Assembly (NCBI RefSeq): GCF_041296385.1
Contig: NC_091019.1
Span: 8,145,264-8,209,263, forward strand
Reading direction: 5' to 3'
DNA: 64,000 bases
Source: Aphelocoma coerulescens
Lineage: Eukaryota > Chordata > Aves > Passeriformes > Corvidae
Under the pieces are notes generated by a model. It was not told where the DNA came from, searched no databases, and saw only the letters and a list, made by a program, of their open reading frames with translations. Position numbers and translations under genes: made by a program. This document shows positions 20,889-34,789 of this stretch, one piece after another. Position 1 is the first letter of the stretch. The number at the start of each line of letters is the position of its first letter.

Positions 20889-23819
20889 CTCCCACACCTT
20901 CTTGGAGGTGGGACGGCTCCCCCCGGCACAGCACCTGGAAAAAAACCCCCGTATATGCACACACACACCTGCACTTACCCTGCACTCTGCTGCACACCCC
21001 CCCCCCCCCCCCACTAACCCCCGCCTCCATATCCCTACCATGCCACTCTCAGCTGCCCTGCCCCCACCGTCCCAGCGGGCTGGCAGCACCCACTCCTCAC
21101 ATGCTTCCCCATGCCTTGCATTTCCTTCCTGCCCCCTCTGTAGCCTTCCCTCTACCTGCCTTTTCTCCATTGCCTTGCATTGACTTGCTCACCCATCCCC
21201 CACCTGACTTCCTTTCACAGTCATCTAGGTCTGGCCTTACCTTTTCTTTTCCTTCTAGGACCCTCATTGCCTTGCCTCACCTCGCCAAGCCACCACTTGC
21301 CTTGCCTTGCCCTTGAACCCCTTGCCTTCCATTACCTTGCTCACCCCTCCCCCACCTGGAATTCAAGACCCCTTTTCAATGACATTTCTGGGCCTTGCCC
21401 TGCCCTTTCTGCTCCTCCTAGGAATCTCAAGGCTCTCAAGTATCTCCGGTGTTTCAGGATCACATGAGAGGAAGACCAGGCAAGGACACATGTTGCCACA
21501 CTCATCTATACGGGCAGCCTTTGTCTGGGACCAATCTTTGCATGTCTTGAATCTTGGAAGGGCAATTCACATTTTGCCCTTGAGCTCCGGGACCAGAAGG
21601 AGAGTTCTTTTGCATACAAAGGAAAGCAGGTAGCTCAAGTCTCTTAGGTGCAGATTAGAGATGACTCACACAGGATCAAGGCCACACAGAGCAGTTGGGC
21701 CTAGCCACTTTTGTGTACCAGAGGTCCTTGAATGTACTTCTCACCTGCCTTGCCTCGCCTTGCCTTGGCAACGCAACAGTTTCCTTGCCTTGCCCTGCTA
21801 GCCCTCCGTAGCCTTGCATTCCCTTGCATGCCCATGCCACACCCTTGACCTGCCTACTGCTTTCCTCCAGGGCCTTGGCTTGCCGAGCCCTTCTTGTTTC
21901 TGCCTGGCCTACCCATCAGTGGACTTTCCTTCCTCCTAGAGGCAAGCCTTGCCTCTAACTTCTGGGCCTTCTCTTGCCTACCACTCCATTTATTTCCCCC
22001 TCACTGCTCTGGCCTTGCCTACCTCTTGCTTGACTTGCCTGCAATTGCCTGCACTTGGTTTGCAGTGCCTTGCCTGCATGGAAGGCAAGGTAAAGAGTGG
22101 TAGGCAGGGCAAAGCCAGCAAGTTGTAGGTAGTGCGAGACGTAGGCAAAGGAAGCAAAGCAAGGGTAGCTTAGGAAAAACTAGGCAAGGCACTGAAGGCA
22201 AGGCAAGGCCAAGGGACTTGCAGTGCCTTTCCTTGGGAAGGTAAGGACATAGAGCCAGTGTTGGTGGAGCAGATGTTAAGGTACCATGGGGAGGAATAGC
22301 CCAGTGAGATATTTCTCTCCTGGCCCCTTCTGTGTAGGGGCAATTGTTGGACATATTCAATACTAGAGGTGTATCAGTCCCTGGATATGTTGTATTTTGG
22401 AGGAGGGGATGCTGTTTCTTTGGAGATAGGCTTGTACTTGCTCTCTTTGGCAAGGAAAGCAGGTTTGGATGCGCTCATGAGGTGCTCTTAGGGATTTTAA
22501 AGGCTTTTCCCAACAGACAGTTCTCTGGGTTAGAGCTGTTGAGCTTTCAGCAGGAATGCAAAGGCCAAGCTTGTGACCCTTTTTTCCTGGTGCCTTTAGT
22601 GTGTGAGCAGTCCCTGGTGCTGTTGTCTTTGGATCCTGACTCTGGGAGAGGGAAGGCTTAGGATGGTACCTAGAGCTGAGAAGGAAAGTGCTGAGGGCAG
22701 CGTGTGCGCTGCTAGTTTGAGGGGTGCAGTTGAAGTTGTAGGCAGCAAGAGCTTTCTCAGCTGGCACTGTTGTGAGCTCTGTTTTTGCCAGATGGTTTCA
22801 AGTTGGTAGGTGGACTCTGCCAGAGAGAAAAGATTTGTTTGGGCAAAGAGGTTTGTCTGGCTCTTGGAGTGTGGTGCAAAAAAGAGTCTGCTCTTGGAAG
22901 GGGAAGATTCAGGAAAACTTTTTGTTCTGACACCGTTGATTTGAGTGCAGGGACGTTTCTAACTTGCCTCTGCCCTTGGGGTGGTTTTGAGCAGCGAAAG
23001 CTGCGTTTCCTTCTTTGGCAAGTCGTCAGTGCCATCGTGTGGTTGTTGCGATGAGTGCTGACAGTGCCCAGGAAAAAGCCAAGTGCTTCATTGGCACGGC
23101 CCCAGTCGTGTGGGAGCAGTTGGTGGAAGAACTCCGCTGTGCAGTCTGCCTCTTGGAGACGTAAAAGAATGTGTTCCTATGCATAGCGGGGAAGCAAGAG
23201 GAATCTTTTCATTGTTGGCTGTGCAGTTTCTAAGCGGCAAAAGTAAAGGCAGTTCCAGCATGGCCTCTTTCTTTCAGAACCTTTTCTGTGCCATCATGAA
23301 AATGCTCAACATGTAACTCGCACCCATTGAACTGCATCAAAGGTCCTGGAGCTATGCACTTTCCTTCAAGCTCTATGTACCATCTCTCCACCTCTCGCGG
23401 ATCCCAAACCCCTTCCAAACATCCAGCAGCTGCTTCTGCACGCAGGGAACAAATGCTAGAACAAGGCGTTGGCCTTCATAGTCCCTCTAAAATCTGTAAA
23501 CTAAGCAAAACATACCAGTGACCAGCATTTTCCTTCGCAAATATATATATAGAGCATCATCACATTCTGTCAAAGTGGGTAAGTTCACCCTTGCAGTGCA
23601 GCTTTTCCAGCCGCAGTTCGGACTGAGAGATGTGCCAGGAGAGAAAGCATTTGTTGACTTTCCTTCTTCTCTGGAACACTTGATACTCGCAGTGCAATCA
23701 CTTCCACACAACTTCGGTGTGCCCAGGTTCAAGCAGCTAGAGCTCACAGAGATGGGAAAGTCAGGGCAGAAGACGTTTCAAAAAAACGTTACAGCAGCAT
23801 TAAAACTGTGCACAGCAGT
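20889..23819. repeat. C-rich, CCTTG tract and spacer (unit 3)
   Basis: CCTTG-rich part 21260-22230 and spacer 22231-23819. G at 21723 replaces A. Confidence 0.8.
20997..21012. repeat. C run, 16 C
   Basis: The shortest C run in the window; unit 3 is correspondingly the shortest two-module unit. Confidence 0.95.
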
Positions 23820-26800
23820 CTGCAGCACTCTAGCTTACTTCTCTGACAGACATGCCATCCCATTGTGGGCTCTCACAGCTCGGTTGCAAGCTATCTTGGT
23901 TGCAAGCTACTCTCCTGAAGAAAAGAACTATAAGAAAAAGCCAATGCTGGGCTGCGCCTTCCCCTTGCTTCACGTAAAGCCACCCCATGCTGCACTCTGC
24001 ACTTCCCTTCTCCGCCCCATTGACCACTGTGTTTTCTGAATCTCGAAGCCTAAAGTTCAGCGATATTGTTTCAGCGGAGGGCTGGAAGAGGAATAGGTAG
24101 CAGCACAGCTAAAAGTAGCTGTCGCTGAGCTTTCTCCTTCCCAAAGCTAATGTGAATACGGCAGGTAGGCGAGTGGCAGCTACCCTCCTCTCTCAGCTTA
24201 TATGCTGCATGCACGAGCCCGGTGCTCTGCGCCGTCGTTCACCCTCTTAAGTACCCTTGTCGCGCTTTCATTCTGCCAGAGTCGAACAGTCGTCTACTTC
24301 TCGCACAGAGAGCACAGTGCCGGCAGCGCAACCCTCCAGGCGGCTGCTTCTGCCGAAAGACGCCTGGGCTATGCACTTTCCCTCTCAGTGCTAGGTAGAT
24401 CTACATTCTGTCTGTGTTGTGCTCTGAATCTTAACGAAAACATTCTCAGCTAAGTCTCGCACACAGAAGAGTTTTAGGTCAACGAGCTTGCCCAAAGATT
24501 GCCCCCGTCCCTATACAAACTTATATTTACACCCCATTCCAGTGGTAATCCTCTTTCCTTTACAGCCTGCACAGCGCTGTCAGATCGCGGTGCTCTCCGC
24601 ACCTGCCTTCTCACTCCCAAGTACCAGCGCGAACCTTACAGCCTTGCAGGCAGCGAAGACACCGGTAGGCATCTCGCACAGAAGAACGGGCCAGGACGCA
24701 AAGATGGTCTTCCTTTCTCCTCGTTGTCGCCCACATTGTGGTGATGTGTTGAAAGTCTTGGCCAGCGAAAGGCTAATCCAGCAAGTGCTTCTCTCTTGAC
24801 GCATTTTGCTGAGCGAGAGCTACACGGATAGTTTAGAATCTGTGAAACAGCAAGACAATGATTGCACGTCGAGCTGAGCAAAAGCCGTGCACGGCACACC
24901 GTGGCTGCGTGCAGTGTTCATGCGGAAGAGCGGCAAAGCTCCAAGCCCTCGCTGGGCTTCCGTTCTGCCCGGAGCACAGGCGGCGAAGAACGAAGCAGCT
25001 GGGCACCGGCTTCATGTAGCCAGTGGAGCGAATTGCAAATGTCCAGCCGAGAGCTGCTTCACAAGCAGATTCAGCTGAGAACGCTCTGGCTGCTTCAGAA
25101 AGGAAGGCGCAGCCCTTGCACTCCAGCACACAACCGGGCCAGAAACAGGTCCTTCAACCTTCAGTGCTGCCGACTCCATGCAGCTTGAGCACACCCAGAA
25201 GGACGCGTCCAGAAAGAAGGCGTTCTTCGAGTACCCCCCTCCTCCAAGGAGCCTCGAAACTGAGCACAACACGCTGCGGCTCGGCAGCTTCCTTCTCAGC
25301 GAGACGTACCGTCACATTTATGCACTCTCGCAGCTCCGTTGCCCACTTGCAGCAGCTGCTGCTACCGAAGCAAAAGGCTCCAGAAGTAAAAGCCACTGCT
25401 GGGCTGCACGTTCCCTCTGCCTCACGTAAAGCAGCAGAAACTGGCCGCTGCACTCTGTCCTTCCATTCTCTGCCGCACCTGCCACTGTCATCTCTGCGTC
25501 TCCAAGCATAAACCTGGGCACAAATGCTTTCCGGGGAAAGCTGGAAGAGAAATAGGTAGCAGCACAAGTAGCTGCAAGTGGAACTTCCTGGTTTCAACTG
25601 CTAACGTGAGTCCGCAAAGAAGCGAGTGACGGCCACGCTTCCCCTTGCAGCCTGTGCGATGCGCACAGCAGCTCGGGGCTCTGCCTTCATTCCTACGCTC
25701 TCCGTACCACGGTCGCGCTTTCATTCTGCCGGAGTCGAAGCGTCGCCTACTTCTCGCACAAGAGCATTGTGCCCGCAGCGAAATGCTCCAGCCGACTGCT
25801 TCTGCCGGAACACGCCCTGGCCTATGCACTTTCCCTCGCAGCGACATACACCAGCACACTGGGTCTTTCTTGTCGTCCAAATGTAAAGGGAAAGGTTCTC
25901 CGCTCCGTCTGGCACAGAGAACAGTTTTAGGTCGACAAGCTCACCCAGAGCTCACCCTCGACGCGTGGAAACCCGCATTTGCACCCCATTCCAGCGGCAG
26001 CCCGTCCTTCCTTTACAGCCTGCACAGCGCCGTCAGATCGCGGTGCTCTCCGCACCTGCCTTCTCACTTCCAAGTACCAGCGCGAACCTTACAGCCTTGC
26101 AGGCAGCGAAGACGCGGCGAGGCGTCTCGCACAGAAGAACGGGCCAGGACGCAAAGATGGTCTTCCTTTCTCCTCCTCCTCCTCCTCCTTGCCCGAGTGG
26201 TGGTGCTGTGCTGAAAGTCTTGGCCGGCGAAAGGCTTATGCAGCAAGTGCTTCTCTCCTGACGCATTTCGCTGAGCGAGAGAGCTGCACGGACACTTTCG
26301 ACTCTGGGAAACAGCAAGACAATGATTGCACGTCGAGCTGAGCAAAAGCCGTGCACGGCACACCGTGGCTGCGTGCAGTGTTCACGCGGAAGAGCGGCAA
26401 AGCTCCAAGCCCTCGCTGGGCTTCCGTTCTGCCCGGAGCACAGGCGGCGAAGAACGAAGCAGCTGGGCACCGGCTTCATGTAGCCAGTGGAGCGAATTGC
26501 AAATGTCCAGCCGAGAGCTGCTTCACAAGCAGATTCAGCTGAGAACGCTCTGGCTGCTTCAGAAAGGAAGGCGCAGCCCTTGCACTCCAGCACACAACCG
26601 GGCCAGAAACAGGTCCTTCAACCTTCAGTGCTGCCGACTCCATGCAGCTTGAGCACACCCAGAAGGACGCGTCCAGAAAGAAGGCGTTCTTCGAGTACCC
26701 CCCTCCTCCAAGGAGCCTCGAAACTGAGCACAACACGCTGCGGCTCGGCAGCTTCCTTCTCAGCGAGACGTACCGTCACATTTATGCACTCTCGCAGCTC

Positions 26801-26908
26801 CGTTGCCCACTTGCAGCAGCTGCTGCTACCGAAGCAAAAGGCTCCAGAAGTAAAAGCCACTGCTGGGCTGCACGTTCCCTCTGCCTCACGTAAAGCAGCA
26901 GAAACTGG
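23820..26908 (+). repeat. Satellite modules C-A-B (unit 3)
   Basis: C is 23820-24529, A is 24530-25981 and B is 25982-26908. C at 23914 is shared with unit 2. Confidence 0.85.
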
Positions 26909-27190
26909 CTACTTGTGCTGCTACCTATTTCTCTTCCAGCTTTCCCCGGAAAGCATTTGTGCCCAGGTTTATGCTTGGAGACGCAGAGATGACAGTGGCA
27001 GGTGCGGCAGAGAATGGAAGGACAGAGTGCAGCGGCCAGTTTCTGCTGCTTTACGTGAGGCAGAGGGAACGTGCAGCCCAGCAGTGGCTTTTACTTCTGG
27101 AGCCTTTTGCTTCGGTAGCAGCAGCTGCTGCAAGTGGGCAACGGAGCTGCGAGAGTGCATAAATGTGACGGTACGTCTCGCTGAGAAGGA
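26909..27190 (-). repeat. Fold-back segment (unit 3)
   Basis: Reverse complement of 25290-25571. Confidence 0.92.
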
Positions 27191-27193
27191 TAT

Positions 27194-27628
27194 AACATTC
27201 TTCGACTACAGGGAGAGTCCATGGGGCTTTTCCCATGGGGTCTCTCAAACAGATGTAGGATGCAGCTCCCTTTTTATGCCAAGTTCCCGGCCCCAGCACC
27301 CTCTTCCTTTTCCCCACTGGCTGAGGTACTCAGGAGATACAGACTTCCCAAAGTGCCTACTCTATGCCCTCCTCTAATATGCACCCCCCTTTTGGTATTG
27401 AAAAGAAAGAAAAAGAAACTATTCCTAATTCTGTTAAGTGTTTGTTGCCTTGTTGTAGGTTCAGGAATTTAACAGGGCCTTGATTAATCAACAGTCTCTG
27501 TTGGTTACCAACAGTTCTAGAGAACTAATAGTTTCTTCTGTTACTTCACTATCGATAAGTTCCTAGCCTTGTCTACAGGCAGATTCACATGGTCTGTTTG
27601 TAAAGACTCATTCGTCTCATTCCTTTTA
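27194..27628 (-). repeat. 3' LTR, truncated (unit 4)
   Basis: Copy of 12-446. Confidence 0.75.
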
Positions 27629-27661
27629 ATCCCTCCTCTTTTTATTTTGCCTCTTTTTTCT

Positions 27662-29312
27662 TTACAAACCTTAATTACCATTGATTTAATTTTTTCTTCT
27701 TGAGTCTTCTTGGATTTTGCTATTATTTGCAGTGACATCCTCATCTATCCTTTTGTAGACATTTCTGGATCAGGTAGGCATGGCTGCTACCGGCATCCCC
27801 TTGACCACCTGCTGAAAGAGCTGCACTCAGCAAGGTGTCACACATGATAAAAAGATTAGAGTTGCTATAGCATGTAAGAGGAGAAATCATATTCATTTAG
27901 CCCATAGCTGGCCAGTTAACCATGAAAACATATCCCATTCCCATCCTTTCCACATTTGGACAGGTCCATGAGCTGACGTTATTTCCTTTGTTATTTTTTT
28001 GACCACTTTTCCGCTGTCATCTGCTTGCAAACAGCAGCTCGAGTCATTTAATTTCCCACAAACTCCTCCTTCTTCTGCTAACAGATAATCTAGTACCATC
28101 CAATGTTGAAATACCGCTTTCCTCGTTTAAGTGGGTTGGTCAGCAAGAAAGTCAAGAGCTGTGGCTGTTTGGTTGGTTATTATTTCCGAGACAGCTTGTA
28201 ACCTAATTATCCCATTCAAATGATAAATGGGTTCCCAGGCATCTGGGATTAATTCCTTAGGATTCCAAGTGGCTGGTCCATCCTGTTGTGGAACTGGTTC
28301 TGGTGGCCATTCATCTTTTCCCCATTTTGGGGTGCTCCCTCCAGCCAGGGCTGCATCAGTTGACTGCTTTTCTCTAATTAAATCATCACAGATTTTGATT
28401 CCTAAGCGATTTCCCTGAACTTGTGGCAACAAAAAGAACAACGGGCTAATATACCCCATACCCATACCATATCCCTGACCAGTTTGGAGGTAACCTGAGC
28501 TAAGCATGTTGGCCACAAATGCAATAATGTCCTTTCAAAGCCTGTGTTCCATTATCAAAGGGGCCTTTCTACCTTTTGTCATCAATTGGTAGGTCAAAAT
28601 ACAGCGGGATTCCTGGGCCTAACGGTCCTCCAATAGTTGCTCCACCATAAGGGTCACAGTATTTGCGTTTCCAAGCTCCCAAATGGGGTTCCCATCTACA
28701 TTTACGTCTGCAAGCTGTTTGGTTGGATTTGGAGCAGAACTCACTAAGAGGGTTTGAGTTCCAATCTGGTGTTGCCATTCCCACTGATAATCATGAGCAA
28801 CATGTGTTCTACTTGTGGAATTTTCGTGGGGACATCTTAAAAATAGGTGGTCAAAAAAACCCCTTGTCCCTCCCCATTGCTTTACAGGCTTCCAAATATT
28901 TTTGGTAAGTGTGTTAAGAACACTTTACCCAGCTACCATTAGTGAGCTTAACAGGTATTTGATTGCATTTGTCTTGATATTTGGAACAATTGTAAGGAGG
29001 GCAACTGGGGGTCCAAGCCCAATTGTTTAAACCCAGAGGGGAAGTAAATTCATACATGTCTTTTCCTACATAGACCCCCTCTGTCCTATTTAGGCAATAA
29101 GTGCCTGTTGGAGAAGAATGAAGTGGCCGTGAACTTCCTTCTTTGGCCCCAAATCCCGTCCTAGTATGGACCCCACCATTTAGGTTCAGCTGGGCTAGCC
29201 AACCATGGCCACTCTTCAGATCCTCCTGGCCCTCCACAGAGCCAGCAATTGCTAAGGTTAAAAACTTTTGCTACTTCTTCTCCTAAGGCTGCAAATTGAT
29301 TCTCTCACACCT
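27662..29312 (-). pseudogene. env: env relic (unit 4)
   Basis: Fragments at 29237-28914, 28784-28569, 28516-28127, 28099-27893 and 27744-27541. A private change at 28591 alters one Pro to Leu in the second fragment, which is already a dead reading frame. Confidence 0.85.
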
Positions 29313-29483
29313 GGCCTAAACTCAGCTGACCATATAAAAGTAGAATTATTAATGAAAATATTTTAATTGTGTGATCTAGTTAGCTAGTCTAATTTTCATG
29401 TTGTCTTCTGCACCACCTGTGGCAAATGAAGACACATAAAACCACTTAACCTAAAACAATGGCCGCAAGTATTAGCCCCCCAG

Positions 29484-29947
29484 TGAGGAGACAGAGGCAT
29501 CCTACAACATTCTTCAACTACAGGGAGAGGCCATGGGGCTTTTCCTGTGCAGTCTCTCTCAAATGATTGTGGGACACTACTCCCATTTTATGCTAAGTTC
29601 CCAGCCATAGCACCCTCTTCCTTTTCCCCTTTGGCTGAGGTACTCAGGAGGTAAAGACTTCCTGAATTGCCTACTCTATGCCCCCATGTAATATGCACCC
29701 CCCTTTTGGTATAGAAAAGGAGGAAGAAGAAACTATTCCTAATTCTATTAAGCCTTTGTTGCCTTGCTCTAGGTTCAGGAATTTAACAGGGCCTTGGCTG
29801 AGCAACAGTCTCTGTTGATTAGTAACAGTTTCTAAAACTAATACTTTCTTCTATTACTTCCCTATCTGTTACTGCTCTATGCTAGCCTTGTCTAAGAGTG
29901 GATTCACACAGTCTGTTTGTAAAGACACATCCATCTTACTCCTTTCA
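29484..29947 (-). repeat. 5' LTR (unit 4)
   Basis: Copy of 2302-2765. Confidence 0.7.
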
Positions 29948-32879
29948 CTCCCACACCTTCTTGGAGGTGGGACGGCTCCCCCCGGCACAGCACCTGGAAA
30001 AAAACCCCCGTATATGCACACACACACCTGCACTTACCCTGCACTCTGCTGCACACCCCCCCCCCCCCCCCCACTAACCCCCGCCTCCATATCCCTACCA
30101 TGCCACTCTCAGCTGCCCTGCCCCCACCGTCCCAGCGGGCTGGCAGCACCCACTCCTCACATGCTTCCCCATGCCTTGCATTTCCTTCCTGCCCCCTCTG
30201 TAGCCTTCCCTCTACCTGCCTTTTCTCCATTGCCTTGCATTGACTTGCTCACCCATCCCCCACCTGACTTCCTTTCACAGTCATCTAGGTCTGGCCTTAC
30301 CTTTTCTTTTCCTTCTAGGACCCTCATTGCCTTGCCTCACCTCGCCAAGCCACCACTTGCCTTGCCTTGCCCTTGAACCCCTTGCCTTCCATTACCTTGC
30401 TCACCCCTCCCCCACCTGGAATTCAAGACCCCTTTTCAATGACATTTCTGGGCCTTGCCCTGCCCTTTCTGCTCCTCCTAGGAATCTCAAGGCTCTCAAG
30501 TATCTCCGGTGTTTCAGGATCACATGAGAGGAAGACCAGGCAAGGACACATGTTGCCACACTCATCTATACGGGCAGCCTTTGTCTGGGACCAATCTTTG
30601 CATGTCTTGAATCTTGGAAGGGCAATTCACATTTTGCCCTTGAGCTCCGGGACCAGAAGGAGAGTTCTTTTGCATACAAAGGAAAGCAGGTAGCTCAAGT
30701 CTCTTAGGTGCAGATTAGAGATGACTCACACAGGATCAAGGCCACACAGAGCAGTTGGGCCTAGCCACTTTTGTGTACCAGAAGTCCTTGAATGTACTTC
30801 TCACCTGCCTTGCCTCGCCTTGCCTTGGCAACGCAACAGTTTCCTTGCCTTGCCCTGCTAGCCCTCCGTAGCCTTGCATTCCCTTGCATGCCCATGCCAC
30901 ACCCTTGACCTGCCTACTGCTTTCCTCCAGGGCCTTGGCTTGCCGAGCCCTTCTTGTTTCTGCCTGGCCTACCCATCAGTGGACTTTCCTTCCTCCTAGA
31001 GGCAAGCCTTGCCTCTAACTTCTGGGCCTTCTCTTGCCTACCACTCCATTTATTTCCCCCTCACTGCTCTGGCCTTGCCTACCTCTTGCTTGACTTGCCT
31101 GCAATTGCCTGCACTTGGTTTGCAGTGCCTTGCCTGCATGGAAGGCAAGGTAAAGAGTGGTAGGCAGGGCAAAGCCAGCAAGTTGTAGGTAGTGCGAGAC
31201 GTAGGCAAAGGAAGCAAAGCAAGGGTAGCTTAGGAAAAACTAGGCAAGGCACTGAAGGCAAGGCAAGGCCAAGGGACTTGCAGTGCCTTTCCTTGGGAAG
31301 GTAAGGACATAGAGCCAGTGTTGGTGGAGCAGATGTTAAGGTACCATGGGGAGGAATAGCCCAGTGAGATATTTCTCTCCTGGCCCCTTCTGTGTAGGGG
31401 CAATTGTTGGACATATTCAATACTAGAGGTGTATCAGTCCCTGGATATGTTGTATTTTGGAGGAGGGGATGCTGTTTCTTTGGAGATAGGCTTGTACTTG
31501 CTCTCTTTGGCAAGGAAAGCAGGTTTGGATGCGCTCATGAGGTGCTCTTAGGGATTTTAAAGGCTTTTCCCAACAGACAGTTCTCTGGGTTAGAGCTGTT
31601 GAGCTTTCAGCAGGAATGCAAAGGCCAAGCTTGTGACCCTTTTTTCCTGGTGCCTTTAGTGTGTGAGCAGTCCCTGGTGCTGTTGTCTTTGGATCCTGAC
31701 TCTGGGAGAGGGAAGGCTTAGGATGGTACCTAGAGCTGAGAAGGAAAGTGCTGAGGGCAGCGTGTGCGCTGCTAGTTTGAGGGGTGCAGTTGAAGTTGTA
31801 GGCAGCAAGAGCTTTCTCAGCTGGCACTGTTGTGAGCTCTGTTTTTGCCAGATGGTTTCAAGTTGGTAGGTGGACTCTGCCAGAGAGAAAAGATTTGTTT
31901 GGGCAAAGAGGTTTGTCTGGCTCTTGGAGTGTGGTGCAAAAAAGAGTCTGCTCTTGGAAGGGGAAGATTCAGGAAAACTTTTTGTTCTGACACCGTTGAT
32001 TTGAGTGCAGGGACGTTTCTAACTTGCCTCTGCCCTTGGGGTGGTTTTGAGCAGCGAAAGCTGCGTTTCCTTCTTTGGCAAGTCGTCAGTGCCATCGTGT
32101 GGTTGTTGCGATGAGTGCTGACAGTGCCCAGGAAAAAGCCAAGTGCTTCATTGGCACGGCCCCAGTCGTGTGGGAGCAGTTGGTGGAAGAACTCCGCTGT
32201 GCAGTCTGCCTCTTGGAGACGTAAAAGAATGTGTTCCTATGCATAGCGGGGAAGCAAGAGGAATCTTTTCATTGTTGGCTGTGCAGTTTCTAAGCGGCAA
32301 AAGTAAAGGCAGTTCCAGCATGGCCTCTTTCTTTCAGAACCTTTTCTGTGCCATCATGAAAATGCTCAACATGTAACTCGCACCCATTGAACTGCATCAA
32401 AGGTCCTGGAGCTATGCACTTTCCTTCAAGCTCTATGTACCATCTCTCCACCTCTCGCGGATCCCAAACCCCTTCCAAACATCCAGCAGCTGCTTCTGCA
32501 CGCAGGGAACAAATGCTAGAACAAGGCGTTGGCCTTCATAGTCCCTCTAAAATCTGTAAACTAAGCAAAACATACCAGTGACCAGCATTTTCCTTCGCAA
32601 ATATATATATAGAGCATCATCACATTCTGTCAAAGTGGGTAAGTTCACCCTTGCAGTGCAGCTTTTCCAGCCGCAGTTCGGACTGAGAGATGTGCCAGGA
32701 GAGAAAGCATTTGTTGACTTTCCTTCTTCTCTGGAACACTTGATACTCGCAGTGCAATCACTTCCACACAACTTCGGTGTGCCCAGGTTCAAGCAGCTAG
32801 AGCTCACAGAGATGGGAAAGTCAGGGCAGAAGACGTTTCAAAAAAACGTTACAGCAGCATTAAAACTGTGCACAGCAGT
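29948..32879. repeat. C-rich, CCTTG tract and spacer (unit 4)
   Basis: CCTTG-rich part 30320-31290 and spacer 31291-32879. No difference from unit 1 noticed apart from the C run. Confidence 0.8.
30056..30072. repeat. C run, 17 C
   Basis: Unit 4 length plus the missing 1464-bp module equals 9060, which is 9043 plus this 17-C run. Confidence 0.95.
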
Positions 32880-33589
32880 CTGCAGCACTCTAGCTTACTT
32901 CTCTGACAGACATGCCATCCCATTGTGGGCTCTCACAGCTCGGTTGCAAGCTATCTTGGTTGCAAGCTACTCTTCTGAAGAAAAGAACTATAAGAAAAAG
33001 CCAATGCTGGGCTGCGCCTTCCCCTTGCTTCACGTAAAGCCACCCCATGCTGCACTCTGCACTTCCCTTCTCCGCCCCATTGACCACTGTGTTTTCTGAA
33101 TCTCGAAGCCTAAAGTTCAGCGATATTGTTTCAGCGGAGGGCTGGAAGAGGAATAGGTAGCAGCACAGCTAAAAGTAGCTGTCGCTGAGCTTTCTCCTTC
33201 CCAAAGCTAATGTGAATACGGCAGGTAGGCGAGTGGCAGCTACCCTCCTCTCTCAGCTTATATGCTGCATGCACGAGCCCGGTGCTCTGCGCCGTCGTTC
33301 ACCCTCTTAAGTACCCTTGTCGCGCTTTCATTCTGCCAGAGTCGAACAGTCGTCTACTTCTCGCACAGAGAGCACAGTGCCGGCAGCGCAACCCTCCAGG
33401 CGGCTGCTTCTGCCGAAAGACGCCTGGGCTATGCACTTTCCCTCTCAGTGCTAGGTAGATCTACATTCTGTCTGTGTTGTGCTCTGAATCTTAACGAAAA
33501 CATTCTCAGCTAAGTCTCGCACACAGAAGAGTTTTAGGTCAACGAGCTTGCCCAAAGATTGCCCCCGTCCCTATACAAACTTATATTTA
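32880..33589 (+). repeat. Satellite module C (unit 4)
   Basis: Copy of 5700-6409, followed by a single hybrid module instead of two. Confidence 0.8.
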
Positions 33590-34504
33590 CACCCCATTCC
33601 AGTGGTAATCCTCTTTCCTTTACAGCCTGCACAGCGCTGTCAGATCGCGGTGCTCTCCGCACCTGCCTTCTCACTCCCAAGTACCAGCGCGAACCTTACA
33701 GCCTTGCAGGCAGCGAAGACACCGGTAGGCATCTCGCACAGAAGAACGGGCCAGGACGCAAAGATGGTCTTCCTTTCTCCTCGTTGTCGCCCACATTGTG
33801 GTGATGTGTTGAAAGTCTTGGCCAGCGAAAGGCTAATCCAGCAAGTGCTTCTCTCTTGACGCATTTTGCTGAGCGAGAGCTACACGGATAGTTTAGAATC
33901 TGTGAAACAGCAAGACAATGATTGCACGTCGAGCTGAGCAAAAGCCGTGCACGGCACACCGTGGCTGCGTGCAGTGTTCATGCGGAAGAGCGGCAAAGCT
34001 CCAAGCCCTCGCTGGGCTTCCGTTCTGCCCGGAGCACAGGCGGCGAAGAACGAAGCAGCTGGGCACCGGCTTCATGTAGCCAGTGGAGCGAATTGCAAAT
34101 GTCCAGCCGAGAGCTGCTTCACAAGCAGATTCAGCTGAGAACGCTCTGGCTGCTTCAGAAAGGAAGGCGCAGCCCTTGCACTCCAGCACACAACCGGGCC
34201 AGAAACAGGTCCTTCAACCTTCAGTGCTGCCGACTCCATGCAGCTTGAGCACACCCAGAAGGACGCGTCCAGAAAGAAGGCGTTCTTCGAGTACCCCCCT
34301 CCTCCAAGGAGCCTCGAAACTGAGCACAACACGCTGCGGCTCGGCAGCTTCCTTCTCAGCGAGACGTACCGTCACATTTATGCACTCTCGCAGCTCCGTT
34401 GCCCACTTGCAGCAGCTGCTGCTACCGAAGCAAAAGGCTCCAGAAGTAAAAGCCACTGCTGGGCTGCACGTTCCCTCTGCCTCACGTAAAGCAGCAGAAA
34501 CTGG
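33590..34504 (+). repeat. Hybrid A/B satellite module
   Basis: It starts as module A: it has the A-type head and the A-type T at 33981. It ends as module B, passing into the fold-back segment at 34505 with no A-type tail. The switch lies within 33982-34505, where A and B are identical, so the exact point cannot be read. The result is a clean loss of 1464 bp. Confidence 0.95.
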
Positions 34505-34786
34505 CTACTTGTGCTGCTACCTATTTCTCTTCCAGCTTTCCCCGGAAAGCATTTGTGCCCAGGTTTATGCTTGGAGACGCAGAGATGACAGTGGCAGGTG
34601 CGGCAGAGAATGGAAGGACAGAGTGCAGCGGCCAGTTTCTGCTGCTTTACGTGAGGCAGAGGGAACGTGCAGCCCAGCAGTGGCTTTTACTTCTGGAGCC
34701 TTTTGCTTCGGTAGCAGCAGCTGCTGCAAGTGGGCAACGGAGCTGCGAGAGTGCATAAATGTGACGGTACGTCTCGCTGAGAAGGA
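34505..34786 (-). repeat. Fold-back segment (unit 4)
   Basis: Same 282 bp as 8789-9070. The A-type tail that serves as its full-length template is absent from this unit, so only the 155-bp pairing with the hybrid module end remains. Confidence 0.92.
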
Positions 34787-34789
34787 TAT

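Larger units (their letters stand above)
18124..27182 (+). repeat. Array unit 3 (9059 bp)
   Basis: Full copy with the shortest C run (16). It has a private A-to-G change at 21723 and shares C at 23914 with unit 2. Confidence 0.95.
27183..34778 (+). repeat. Array unit 4 (7596 bp, one module short)
   Basis: Colinear with unit 1 except that modules A and B are replaced by a single A/B hybrid, a loss of exactly 1464 bp. The C run is 17. It has a private G-to-A change at 28591 in the env relic. Confidence 0.95.
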